Positions 1 through 7,408 of a stretch of 7,556 nucleotides of DNA are shown one piece after another (within the stretch, counting starts at the first letter, position 1; the number at the start of each line of letters is the position of its first letter). Origin of the DNA: Gammaproteobacteria bacterium UBA5338 (lineage in GTDB: Bacteria; Pseudomonadota; Gammaproteobacteria; Pseudomonadales; UBA5862); NCBI GenBank assembly GCA_002408105.1, contig DHQM01000098.1, forward strand, positions 1 through 7,556, written 5' to 3'. Under the pieces are notes generated by a model that ran no database searches, was not told where the DNA came from, and worked only from the letters and a program-made list of their open reading frames with translations. The position numbers were made by a program, and so were the translations under genes.

Positions 1-1131
1 GAACCCCCATGCGTCCACAGCGATCGCTGCGGCGGTTGCAGCCTGCAGCACTGGGACCCGCAGGCGCAAATCCGATGGAAGCAGCAAGTGCTGGCGGACC
101 AGCTTGATCACTTTGGCGGCTTGCAGCCGGACACTTGGCTCCCCCCATTGGTTGGGCCCACAGAAGGCTACCGGCAAAAAGCGCGCCTCGGCGTCCGGTG
201 GGTGGCCAAGAAAAACACAACGCTGGTTGGCTTTCGCGAGCGAGGTTCCAGTTTCATCACTGAACTGGAGCGCTGTGCGGTATTGGTCCCAGCCGTGGGT
301 GGGCGGTTGATGGAGCTTAGAGCCTTGATCAATGGGTTGTCGGTTGCCGACCAGGTGCCGCAGATCGAAGTGGCCTGTGGGGACACTGATGTGGCCCTGG
401 TGGTGCGCCACCTGCAACCCTTTTCAGCCGAGGACCTTGCACAGCTGCAGGCGTTCAGTCGGAGGCTCGGCTGGTGGCTGTACCTGCAGCCCGGTGGGCC
501 AGACTCCCTGCACCGGATCCAGACCGGGCTGGAAGGCGAGGCATCCGAGGCGCAGTTGGTCTATCGCTTGCCGGAATTCGACACCGAAATTGTTGCGGGG
601 CCCTTGGACTTCACCCAAGTGAATCCTGAAATCAATCGGGCCATGGTGAGTCAGGCACTGTCCCTGCTGGATGTGCGCCGCGCCGATCGCGTACTCGATT
701 TGTTTTGTGGGCTCGGCAACTTCACCCTCCCGCTCGCGCGCCGCGCGGGTCAGGCCATCGGGGCCGAAGCGGACGCCGTGATGGTGGCGCGGGCCCAGGC
801 CAATGCCGATCGGCAAGGCATCGCGGCGCGGTTTTACACCGCAGACCTTTTCTCTCCCGAATGGGTCCAAGCGGACTGGGTGGGGTCACAGGTCACCGCC
901 GTGCTGCTTGATCCACCGCGCAGTGGCGCCCAGGCCGTGGTCGAGGGCATCGGGGCGCTGCCCGCGCTGGAGCGGCTCGTGTATGTGTCCTGCAACCCGG
1001 CCACCTTCGCGCGAGACGCAGGTATACTTGCTGCGCGCGGGTTCAGACTGCGTCAAGCCGGTGTCATGGACATGTTCCCGCACACCCGCCACGTCGAGAG
1101 CATGGGGTTGTTTGAACGCGCCGCCGGCTAG
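1..1131 (+). CDS. rlmD: 23S rRNA (uracil-5-)-methyltransferase RlmD, 5' end missing
   Basis: Class I SAM-dependent enzyme that makes 5-methyluridine at U1939 (E. coli numbering) of 23S rRNA, in the cytoplasm. The reading frame is open from base 1, so the gene begins off the window; 376 residues are visible against roughly 430 in E. coli, so the N-terminal part, probably the TRAM RNA-binding domain, is missing. The first three [4Fe-4S] ligands are seen as C-x5-CGGC (Cys codons at 10, 28, 37) and the fourth as ERCAVL (Cys codon at 274). The C-terminal half has the SAM motif VLDLFCGLGNF (about 691-723), LLDPPRSGA, the catalytic-cysteine motif VSCNP (Cys codon 991-993) and the general-base glutamate in HTRHVES (codon 1096-1098). 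All key residues are present, so it should be active. A GTG at 88 is in frame but cannot be the start, because three cluster cysteines lie upstream of it. relA follows after 52 bases. Confidence 0.97.
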   Translation, partial: EPPCVHSDRCGGCSLQHWDPQAQIRWKQQVLADQLDHFGGLQPDTWLPPLVGPTEGYRQKARLGVRWVAKKNTTLVGFRERGSSFITELERCAVLVPAVGGRLMELRALINGLSVADQVPQIEVACGDTDVALVVRHLQPFSAEDLAQLQAFSRRLGWWLYLQPGGPDSLHRIQTGLEGEASEAQLVYRLPEFDTEIVAGPLDFTQVNPEINRAMVSQALSLLDVRRADRVLDLFCGLGNFTLPLARRAGQAIGAEADAVMVARAQANADRQGIAARFYTADLFSPEWVQADWVGSQVTAVLLDPPRSGAQAVVEGIGALPALERLVYVSCNPATFARDAGILAARGFRLRQAGVMDMFPHTRHVESMGLFERAAG

Positions 1132-1140
1132 CACGATAAC
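1112..1140 (+). promoter_or_regulatory. possible sigma70 promoter for relA
   Basis: TTGAAC (1112-1117) and GATAAC (1135-1140) are separated by 17 bases, each matching four of six sigma70 consensus positions. The site straddles the end of rlmD and would start transcription around 1147, some 40 bases before relA. It could let relA be expressed apart from rlmD. This is a match by eye only, and chance matches of this quality are common. Confidence 0.3.
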
Positions 1141-1183
1141 CAGACATGGACAGCAGCAGCCTTTGCTGCGGGTGGAAGAACCC

Positions 1184-3430
1184 ATGGTGAAAGCCCATCA
1201 GAACCTGGAACCGCTCGCCGATGGCCGTGTGGACGTAGAACGCTGGCTTGCGGTGATCGAGCAGACGGGTGTGTGCGTTGATTCCAACCGGCTGCGAGAT
1301 GCCTGCGCCTGCCTGCAGGCCGCTGAATCGGAGCGGCCTTCCCTTGAAGCCCTCCAAGGTCAAGCCTACGACAGCGTGCGCTTTGGGCTCGACTTGGCCC
1401 AGTTGGTGGCTGATCTTCGCCTGGATGAGGACGCCGTTGTTGCTGCGGTGCTGTACCGCGCGGTGCGGCGTCAGCAGCTGCAGCTTGAAACCGTGCGGGC
1501 TCGGTTTGGTGGGGTTGTCGCGCAGTTGATCGAGGGTGTCCAGCGCATGGCGGTGATCAGTTCGGATCGCGCCGCCACCGACCGCGCCCTTTTTGGCAAC
1601 AGCCAAGACCAGGTCAAGAACGTGCGCGCCCTGTTGGTTGCCTTGGTCGACGACGTGCGTGTTGCTCTGATCAAACTGAGCGAGCGCACCTGCGCCCTGC
1701 GTGCAGCCCGCGACCTGCCGCCTGAAAAACAGCGCCGCGTCGCCCAGGAAATATTCGACTACTACTCGCCGCTCGCTCACCGCCTCGGCATCGGCCATTT
1801 GAAGTGGGAGCTGGAGGACCTGGCGTTTCGGTACCTGCAGCCGGAAAGCTACAAGCAGATCGCGCGGCTTTTGGACGAGCGCAGGCAAGACCGGGAGAAG
1901 TACTTGCAGTCGGTGCGCGAGCAACTCGACGCCGGGCTGCGTGAATCTGGAGTGGAGGGTGAGGTCCAGGGCCGAGTCAAGCACATTTACAGCATTTGGC
2001 GCAAAATGCGCAACAAGAACCTCGACTTCTCGCAAATCTACGATGTGCGGGCATTGCGGATACTGGTGCCGACCCTGCGCGATTGCTATACCGCATTGGG
2101 GGTCGTCCACAGCCTTTGGACCCATATCCCCCGCGAATTCGACGACTACATCGCCAACCCCAAGGAGAATGGCTACCGTTCCCTGCATACCGCGGTCATT
2201 GGGCCGGCCGGGAAAATACTCGAAGTGCAGATTCGCACCAGCGGTATGCACGAAGAAGCCGAGTTTGGTGTCTGCGCCCATTGGGCCTACAAAGACCCGA
2301 GCGCGGCCAAGCTTTCGCGGGACTATGAGGCCCGCACCGAATGGCTGAGGCGGGCACTGGAGTGGTACGAGGAGACTGGCGGTGCGGGCAATTTGGGCGA
2401 CGAACTGCGCAATGCCCACCAACAGGAGCGGCTCTATGTGTTCACCCCGGAAGGACACGTCATGAGCCTGCCGGCGGGGGCAACACCGGTTGATTTTGCC
2501 TACCACGTGCACACAGAGGTGGGCCACAGTTGCCGTGGCGCCAAGGTCAATGGGCGCATCGTTTCGCTCAGTACGCCGCTGCGCACCGGCGACCGCGTGG
2601 AGATCCTACGAGCGAGCAGCGCGTCGCCAAGCCGTGATTGGCTGAACCCAGATGTGGGGTATCTGCAGACAGCACGGGCTCGGGCCAAGGTGCAACAGTG
2701 GTTTCGCGCGCAGGACCGAGAGCAACACATCGGTGCAGGGCGTTTGATCGTCGAACGGGAGCTGCGGCGCCTGTCGGCACAGCACCTGGCCCACGAAACC
2801 CTTGCCACCGAGATGCACCTGGCGGGCGCCGATGAACTCTATGCGGCGGTTGGGGCCGGTGCGGTCAAGCCCAGTCAGTTGCTGAACGCCATCCAGCGGA
2901 TTGAGCATCAGCAGGTTGCCGAATCCCGCCAGATGAGCTTTTTGCCTGGTTCATCGGCGCGACGCCGAGAGGAAGCGGGCGATGTCCGTATACTCGGCGT
3001 CGGGAACCTGCTGACCCACCTTTCCAATTGTTGCCAACCCTTGCCGGGGGATTCGGTCGTTGGCTACATCACGCGCGGGCGAGGTGTGTCAGTGCACCGG
3101 GCCGATTGCAGCAACCTGATCCAGCTCGAAGACAGCGAGCCAAGGCGCATCGTCGCGGTGGAGTGGGGTGAGCAGCCGGCCGACAACTACCCGGTGGACA
3201 TCCTCATCGAGGCCATCGATCGAGAGGGCCTGCTCCGCGATGTGTCGACAGTCCTGGCCCGCGAATCCATCAATGTTGTGTCGGTGAACACCCAGTCGCA
3301 TCGCCAGACCCACACAGCCAATATGAAGCTCACCATTGAGGTGCCGAGTTTCGAGACCCTTGGTCGTGCCCTCGCCGCCATTTCGCAGCTTCCCAACGTG
3401 ATTGACGCACGGCGGTCTCCGGCTCCCTAG
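1184..3430 (+). CDS. relA: RelA, monofunctional (p)ppGpp synthetase
   Basis: Ribosome-associated stringent-response enzyme: it transfers pyrophosphate from ATP to GTP or GDP when uncharged tRNA occupies the A site. 748 residues, against 744 in E. coli. Order: decayed hydrolase (HD) domain, about 60-200, where the HD and ED metal ligands of SpoT are absent (the stretch reads AAVLYRAVRR); synthetase, about 230-370, with D287 in YDVRALRI, the RelA-type EFDD motif (318-321), NGYRSLHT (329-336) and catalytic E347 in EVQIRT; TGS, about 415-476, with H443 in HTEVGH; an RDWLNP linker; a zinc-finger-like domain with C616, C617, H638 and C642; ACT from about 671. The frame is open far upstream inside rlmD, but ATG 1184 has a GGAAG (1174-1178) five bases ahead and gives an E. 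coli-like N-terminus. The loss of hydrolase residues implies a separate SpoT elsewhere. Nothing suggests the synthetase is damaged. Confidence 0.97.
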   Translation: MVKAHQNLEPLADGRVDVERWLAVIEQTGVCVDSNRLRDACACLQAAESERPSLEALQGQAYDSVRFGLDLAQLVADLRLDEDAVVAAVLYRAVRRQQLQLETVRARFGGVVAQLIEGVQRMAVISSDRAATDRALFGNSQDQVKNVRALLVALVDDVRVALIKLSERTCALRAARDLPPEKQRRVAQEIFDYYSPLAHRLGIGHLKWELEDLAFRYLQPESYKQIARLLDERRQDREKYLQSVREQLDAGLRESGVEGEVQGRVKHIYSIWRKMRNKNLDFSQIYDVRALRILVPTLRDCYTALGVVHSLWTHIPREFDDYIANPKENGYRSLHTAVIGPAGKILEVQIRTSGMHEEAEFGVCAHWAYKDPSAAKLSRDYEARTEWLRRALEWYEETGGAGNLGDELRNAHQQERLYVFTPEGHVMSLPAGATPVDFAYHVHTEVGHSCRGAKVNGRIVSLSTPLRTGDRVEILRASSASPSRDWLNPDVGYLQTARARAKVQQWFRAQDREQHIGAGRLIVERELRRLSAQHLAHETLATEMHLAGADELYAAVGAGAVKPSQLLNAIQRIEHQQVAESRQMSFLPGSSARRREEAGDVRILGVGNLLTHLSNCCQPLPGDSVVGYITRGRGVSVHRADCSNLIQLEDSEPRRIVAVEWGEQPADNYPVDILIEAIDREGLLRDVSTVLARESINVVSVNTQSHRQTHTANMKLTIEVPSFETLGRALAAISQLPNVIDARRSPAP

Positions 3431-3529
3431 GTCCCGCGGTGGGCCGCCGCAATTTGTGGCTTAGGTCACGGCCACCTGACTTGGCCCTACCTATACTGGC
3501 GGTATCGCTTGTGACTGCCAGGTGTCTCC
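3431..3529 (+). promoter_or_regulatory. relA to YbaK-HDOD intergenic region with weak promoter-like -10
   Basis: These 99 bases hold a good -10-like hexamer, TATACT (3492-3497), 32 bases before the next start codon, but I see no -35 match at 15 to 19 bases upstream and no extended -10 TG. A small inverted repeat, GCGG/CCGC (3436-3447), follows the relA stop without a T-run, so it does not look like an intrinsic terminator. AGGTG (3520-3524) is the likely ribosome binding site of the next gene. Whether this gene has its own promoter or is read through from relA is open. Confidence 0.25.
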
Positions 3530-4942
3530 ATGACTCAAATCGCTCGACTCAGACACTTCCTGGAACGCCGTCGCGTCCGCCACCGCTTGCTCCCGGTGGC
3601 CGAGGTCAATTGCCTCGAAGACGCAGCGGCGGCTGCGGCGATTCCTGCGGGTGCAGTTGCAGTGGCGCAGTTGGCCACCGACGGGAAGCGGGTGGTGATG
3701 CTGGTGCACGCGTTGACGGAGCGCCTGGATCCGGAGCGCCTTGAGGGGATTTGGGGGGCGCCGATGCGGCTGTTGACCCCCAGCCAGATCGCGCGGTTTT
3801 GCGGGGATTGCTTGCCAGGCACCATTCCTGCGGTGACCGACTGTTTCGGTGTGCCTGCTTTGGTGGACGACCGGCTGATGCATCAGTCGGCCGTGTACCT
3901 GGCCAGTGGGACTTTGGACGCGCTGATCGAGGTGGACGGTGAAGACTTCGATCAGCTTCATGCTGACTGTTTTGTTGCCACTTTGGCGGTACCACTCCAG
4001 GTGCCCAAGGAAGTCAACGAAGGCAACGGCGGCGAGTTGTATCCTGGTCATCCGGAGATGGCGAAGATCGAGCGGCGCCTTGAGCGTGCGTACCGGTTTC
4101 CGGCCATGCCGGACGTTGCGACTCGGATTGTCAATTTGCTGAATGACCCGGACTTCAGAACCAGGGAACTGGCCGATGTCGTGGCGCAAGACCCGGCGAT
4201 TTCCGCCCAGGTGATGCGGGTCGCCAGTTCCTCCGCGTTTGCCTATCCGGGCCGAATTGATAGCCTGAGAACCGCCATTGTCCGCGTTCTCGGGTACGAG
4301 ATGGTTGCGCACATTGCATTGGGCATGTCGATCACCCGTTCCTTCCGCATTCCCAAGGAAGGCCCATTGGGGCTGAAGCCCCATTGGTCCCGTGCGGTCT
4401 TCACAGCGACATTCAATCAACTGATTTCGCGCCAGCTGCCCAAGGAGTTCGGGGTCATCCCGGGTGTCGCCTACCTGTCGGGTCTGCTGCACCAATTCGG
4501 CCTGTTGGTCCTTGGGTTTTTGTTTCTGCCCGAGTTTCGGGTGCTGAACAAGCTGGTTGAATTGCATCCCGACGAACCGCTATGCCACCTGGAGCGACGC
4601 ATTCTCGGCATGGGGCAGGCCCAGGATGTCATGCGCCTTGGCCACGCGCGCCTTGGTGCCTGGATGCTTGAACGTTGGGGAATGGCTCCGGAGGTCTGTG
4701 CGGTTGCTGGTGCCTATGAGGAAGGAGATGTGGAAGCCGACGGCCAGCACTACCTCCACCTCACCCGGCTGTCCATCGCGTTGGCGGACCTTCACGACTC
4801 CAGGGAGGTGACCGAAGACTCGATTCCTGCGGCCCTATGCGCCCAGCTCGGCTTGTCTCGTGAGCTGGTGATGGAGTTGTACCGCACCGGTTGCGCGGAC
4901 CTTGACGCCATGGAGTCATTGAGCACCACGCTTGCGGCCTGA
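3530..4942 (+). CDS. YbaK-like tRNA-editing fold fused to an HDOD domain
   Basis: 470 residues in two parts. Residues 1 to about 155 resemble the YbaK/ProX aminoacyl-tRNA deacylase fold: an N-terminal helix, an 'EDAAAAAAIP' helix, then GTIPAVTDCFGVP, LVDDRL and an ASGTLDALIEV strand, in the family's order. The catalytic lysine of YbaK appears replaced by Q47 (VAQLATDGK). Residues about 180-395 are an HDOD domain: FPAMPDVATRI, DPAISAQVMRVASS, and HARLGAWMLERWG. Where HD-type phosphohydrolases have His-Asp there is H321-Q322, so metal-dependent hydrolysis is unlikely, as is usual for HDOD proteins. No signal peptide or membrane helix is evident. Proteins with this pairing are known from gene annotation in proteobacteria, but I know no settled function. 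By inference it is a non-catalytic signalling or adaptor protein, perhaps tRNA-binding. The start ATG 3530 has AGGTG five bases ahead. Confidence 0.85.
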   Translation: MTQIARLRHFLERRRVRHRLLPVAEVNCLEDAAAAAAIPAGAVAVAQLATDGKRVVMLVHALTERLDPERLEGIWGAPMRLLTPSQIARFCGDCLPGTIPAVTDCFGVPALVDDRLMHQSAVYLASGTLDALIEVDGEDFDQLHADCFVATLAVPLQVPKEVNEGNGGELYPGHPEMAKIERRLERAYRFPAMPDVATRIVNLLNDPDFRTRELADVVAQDPAISAQVMRVASSSAFAYPGRIDSLRTAIVRVLGYEMVAHIALGMSITRSFRIPKEGPLGLKPHWSRAVFTATFNQLISRQLPKEFGVIPGVAYLSGLLHQFGLLVLGFLFLPEFRVLNKLVELHPDEPLCHLERRILGMGQAQDVMRLGHARLGAWMLERWGMAPEVCAVAGAYEEGDVEADGQHYLHLTRLSIALADLHDSREVTEDSIPAALCAQLGLSRELVMELYRTGCADLDAMESLSTTLAA

Positions 4943-4964
4943 GCGGACCAGGGACCGGCAGCAT

Positions 4965-4992
4965 TTATCAACTCCGATGCATCCAGTAGAAT
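4965..4992 (+). promoter_or_regulatory. likely sigma70 promoter of adk
   Basis: TTATCA (4965-4970, four of six consensus positions) and TAGAAT (4987-4992, five of six) lie 16 bases apart in the gap between the YbaK-HDOD gene and adk. Transcription would begin near 4999, about 37 bases before the adk start. With hemH only 25 bases after adk, this promoter could drive both genes. Judged by eye only. Confidence 0.5.
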
Positions 4993-5022
4993 GCTCGGTT
5001 TTGAATTGCTGAACGACCAGTC

Positions 5023-5027
5023 CAGGA
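5023..5027 (+). promoter_or_regulatory. ribosome binding site of adk
   Basis: AGGAG lies eight bases before ATG 5036. It decides the start: the upstream in-frame ATG at 4991 falls inside the predicted -10 element and would add 15 residues absent from the family. Confidence 0.75.
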
Positions 5028-5035
5028 GCACCTGC

Positions 5036-5683
5036 ATGCGTGTGATTCTTTTGGGGCCACCGGGCGCCGGGAAAGGGACCCAGGCACAGTACATCTGTGA
5101 ACACTTCGGGATTCCCCAGATTTCGACGGGCGACATGCTCCGCAGCGCGGTGAAGGCGGGCACCCCACTGGGCCTGCAGGTGAAGGACGTCATGGAGTCG
5201 GGGGGGCTGGTCACGGATGAGATCATCATGGCGCTGATCCGCGAGCGCACGGCGCAGCAGGACTGTGCCAACGGCTTCTTGTTCGATGGCTTTCCACGCA
5301 CCATTCCGCAGGCCAAGGGGCTGGACGCCGAAGGGGTGGTCATTGACCATGTCGTTGAGATTGTCGTGCCGGACGAGGAGATCGTGCGCCGGATGAGCGG
5401 GCGCCGGGTCCACGAAGCCTCGGGCCGCGTTTACCATGTGGACTTCAATCCGCCAAAACGCGCGGGGGTCGATGACGAGACCGGCGATCCCCTGACTCAG
5501 CGCGAGGACGACCTCGAGAGCACTGTGCGCACGCGCTTGTCGGTGTATCACGAGCAGACAGCGCCGCTGGTGGACTACTACAGGTCCAAGTCAGGCGATT
5601 GTGCGCCAGCGTATCATCAGGTCGAAGGCGTTGGCCCCGTCGACGCGGTTCGTTCAGCGGTATTGAAAGCCTTGGGAGGCTGA
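5036..5683 (+). CDS. adk: Adenylate kinase
   Basis: Cytoplasmic enzyme that interconverts ATP + AMP and 2 ADP, setting the cell's adenylate energy charge. 215 residues, against 214 in E. coli, and nearly collinear with it. It opens with MRVILLG followed by the P-loop GPPGAGKGT (7-15), then the AMP-site motif STGDMLR (30-36), FDGFPRT (83-89), and a long-form LID (about 122-160) with [14 protein letters not shown]. The LID carries H126, S129, D146 and T149, the hydrogen-bonded set of the E. coli enzyme, instead of the four zinc-binding cysteines of many Gram-positive adenylate kinases. All catalytic arginines I can place are present. It has its own likely promoter and a good ribosome binding site, and is followed closely by hemH. 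A run of seven Gs (5200-5206) encodes part of SGGLV. Confidence 0.98.
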   Translation: MRVILLGPPGAGKGTQAQYICEHFGIPQISTGDMLRSAVKAGTPLGLQVKDVMESGGLVTDEIIMALIRERTAQQDCANGFLFDGFPRTIPQAKGLDAEGVVIDHVVEIVVPDEEIVRRMSGRRVHEASGRVYHVDFNPPKRAGVDDETGDPLTQREDDLESTVRTRLSVYHEQTAPLVDYYRSKSGDCAPAYHQVEGVGPVDAVRSAVLKALGG

Positions 5684-5708
5684 CGTCGAACCCAGCTCCA
5701 GCGCCCCT

Positions 5709-6719
5709 GTGGCACCCGAGGGTAGAGAGCCTGGCGGCGAAGCCCGCGCGGTGTTGCTGGTCAATCTCGGTTCTCCCACTGAACCGAGCCCTGCGGCCGT
5801 GCGGCGTTTCCTAAGGCCCTTTCTGTCCGACCAGCGGGTTGTCGAATTGCCGCGTTGGCTGTGGCGCCCACTGCTGTCTGTGGTTGTGCTGCCGCTGCGT
5901 GGCAAGCGTGTGGCACACGCCTATGGATCCATCTGGCAAGAGGGCGAGTCTCCGCTGCGCCTCTACCTCAAGCGACTCACAGCGGCGTGCCGGGAACAGT
6001 GGACAGCCGGTCCGAATCCTGAGATTGATCGCCCGGGGCGCCTGGCCTTCGCGGTGACCTACGGGGAGCCTGGCATTGCCGCGGCCCTTGACAGCCTGCA
6101 AGCCACCGGAGCCCGGACCATTTCGGTTCTGCCACTGTATCCACAGTATTCAGCCACCACCACTGCAGCGGTTTTTGACCAGGTGGCGGCTTGGATCCGT
6201 AGCCGCCGAGACCTACCCTCGCTGCACCTGGTGCGTGACTACCACGACCACCCTGCCTACACCGCGGCCTTGGCCCAGCAGGTTAAGTCGCATTGGGCTC
6301 AGCATGGCCGACCGGCTGCCTTGGTGTTTTCATACCACGGGATTCCCGAGGCCAATGTGAAGCGCGGTGACCCCTACGCAGAGCAGTGCCGGCGGACGAC
6401 GGAATTGGTCTGTGCGCAGCTCGATACCGAGGGCATTGAAGTGCTGCAGGTGTTTCAGTCCCGTTTTGGCGCTGCCAAGTGGCTGCAGCCATACGCCGAC
6501 GAGGTGCTTCAGGCGCTGCCTGCGCGTGGAGTGCGCCGGGTCCAGGTGCTGTCCCCTTCGTTCAGCCTTGATTGCCTTGAAACCAAGGAGGAAATCAACA
6601 TCGGCTACCGCCAAGATTTTCTTCAGGCGGGGGGGGAAGCCTTTGAGTACATTCCAGCCCTCAACGACACAGCGGCCCATGTGGAAGTTTTGCGGCAGGT
6701 CGTCCGGGACCGCGGCTGA
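5709..6719 (+). CDS. hemH: Ferrochelatase
   Basis: Inserts ferrous iron into protoporphyrin IX, the last step of protoheme synthesis, at the inner face of the cytoplasmic membrane. 336 residues, in the family's usual range. Seen: VLLVNLGSP near the N-terminus, FLSDQRVVELP, the GEPGI and LPLYPQYSATTTAA motifs, FSYHGIP with the metal-site H210, and DCLETKEEI with E291. The start is uncertain. GTG 5709 is the only start-like codon in frame between the upstream in-frame stop (5664-5666) and the first core strand, but has no clear ribosome binding site. The next GTG, 5751, would start on the core strand itself and leave no N-terminal segment. adk ends 25 bases upstream, and translational coupling would explain the weak signal. 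A run of eight Gs (6629-6636) lies near the 3' end, encoding G308-G309. The gene converges with the PilZ gene, 16 bases apart. Confidence 0.95.
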   Translation: MAPEGREPGGEARAVLLVNLGSPTEPSPAAVRRFLRPFLSDQRVVELPRWLWRPLLSVVVLPLRGKRVAHAYGSIWQEGESPLRLYLKRLTAACREQWTAGPNPEIDRPGRLAFAVTYGEPGIAAALDSLQATGARTISVLPLYPQYSATTTAAVFDQVAAWIRSRRDLPSLHLVRDYHDHPAYTAALAQQVKSHWAQHGRPAALVFSYHGIPEANVKRGDPYAEQCRRTTELVCAQLDTEGIEVLQVFQSRFGAAKWLQPYADEVLQALPARGVRRVQVLSPSFSLDCLETKEEINIGYRQDFLQAGGEAFEYIPALNDTAAHVEVLRQVVRDRG

Positions 6720-6735
6720 TCATGCAATCGTCGAC

Positions 6736-7404
6736 TCAAAGGTTGCCATTCGCCGCCAATTGTGCGTTGACGAAGCCATAGAGCGCGAGGTAGTCACTGC
6801 GTTCCACGGTCACCAGCTCGATGCCGTAACTGGCCCGCATGTCCGTGCTGATCACGTGGTCGAGCTTGCTCCGCACCGCTCCCGTGAGGCGCAGAAGTTC
6901 GCGGTAGCGCCCCACAGGAAGTTCCGCGCTCAACTCAATGTGTTCCCCCGAGGAAAGCTCGTCCGACGGAAGCTCAAGGCGCACTCCTTCAACGCTGATG
7001 TCCACCAGCCGACCTTTGAGGGGCTCGATGGCTGGTTCTCCATCGGCAGTGGGGGGGCGAGCGATGCGGGTATCCACACCGCACCGAACCCGAGCCGCAC
7101 GGCGCACCGCTCCCGACTCGTAGTCCTGCGGGTAACTGAGGTGAAGGTAGGGAAACGGGTGGGTGCACACGTTGAGTACTTCGCTGGTGAACGCGAAGAT
7201 GTTCTGATTGGCAAAAAAACGCACCACGACCGGCCAGCCCATGCGCACAGGTACTGGCGTACCCTGGTGCTTCGGGGTGGTTGCAAGGATCGAAACCCCC
7301 GACATGACTCCCACCAGACGGCAAAAGTGGCGCTCTTCCCCCCGCTTCGGAAACTGCAATTGGACCTGGGCGCCAGGCTCCAGTGCGGTTTCGATGCTGG
7401 TCAT
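6736..7404 (-). CDS. YcgR-like PilZ-domain protein, probable c-di-GMP receptor
   Basis: 222 residues. The first hundred or so form a beta-rich domain resembling the N-terminal half of YcgR-type flagellar brake proteins. The second half is a PilZ domain: the arginine motif VRRAARVR (R101 and R105 fit RxxxR), then LVDISVEG (D135, S137, G140 fit D/NxSxxG) and the late strand YGIEL (193-197). In the PilZ family these residues bind c-di-GMP, and all are present, so binding is likely. By family it could restrain flagellar motors or regulate another surface process; no flagellar gene is visible here to decide. The start is the ATG at 7404-7402, preceded by GGTGAT (7413-7408) with three bases between. 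That sequence contains the stop codon of the gene upstream, so the two are probably co-translated. No membrane helix or signal peptide seen. Confidence 0.88.
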   Translation of the reverse strand: MTSIETALEPGAQVQLQFPKRGEERHFCRLVGVMSGVSILATTPKHQGTPVPVRMGWPVVVRFFANQNIFAFTSEVLNVCTHPFPYLHLSYPQDYESGAVRRAARVRCGVDTRIARPPTADGEPAIEPLKGRLVDISVEGVRLELPSDELSSGEHIELSAELPVGRYRELLRLTGAVRSKLDHVISTDMRASYGIELVTVERSDYLALYGFVNAQLAANGNL

Positions 7405-7408
7405 CGGA

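Noticed and set aside
803..1183. N-terminal extension of relA into rlmD
   Set aside because: The frame is open, but the extension overlaps conserved rlmD sequence, reads as low-complexity Arg/Pro/Ser, and ATG 1184 with its ribosome binding site fits the RelA family N-terminus.
1146..1190. Short frame MDSSSLCCGWKNPW overlapping the relA start, as a possible leader peptide
   Set aside because: No ribosome binding site precedes its ATG, and no alternative hairpins or terminator suggest attenuation. A 14-codon frame here is easily due to chance.
1064..2527. Open frame of 487 codons on the - strand opposite relA
   Set aside because: It lies wholly antisense to a well-conserved relA, its translation shows no recognisable domain, and long antisense frames are common in GC-rich genes.
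3436..3447. GCGG/CCGC inverted repeat after relA as a terminator
   Set aside because: The stem is only four base pairs and no T-run follows.
3491..4567. Open frame of 358 codons on the - strand opposite the YbaK-HDOD gene
   Set aside because: The + strand frame has clear domain motifs. The antisense product is rich in Gln, Arg and His without any family pattern.
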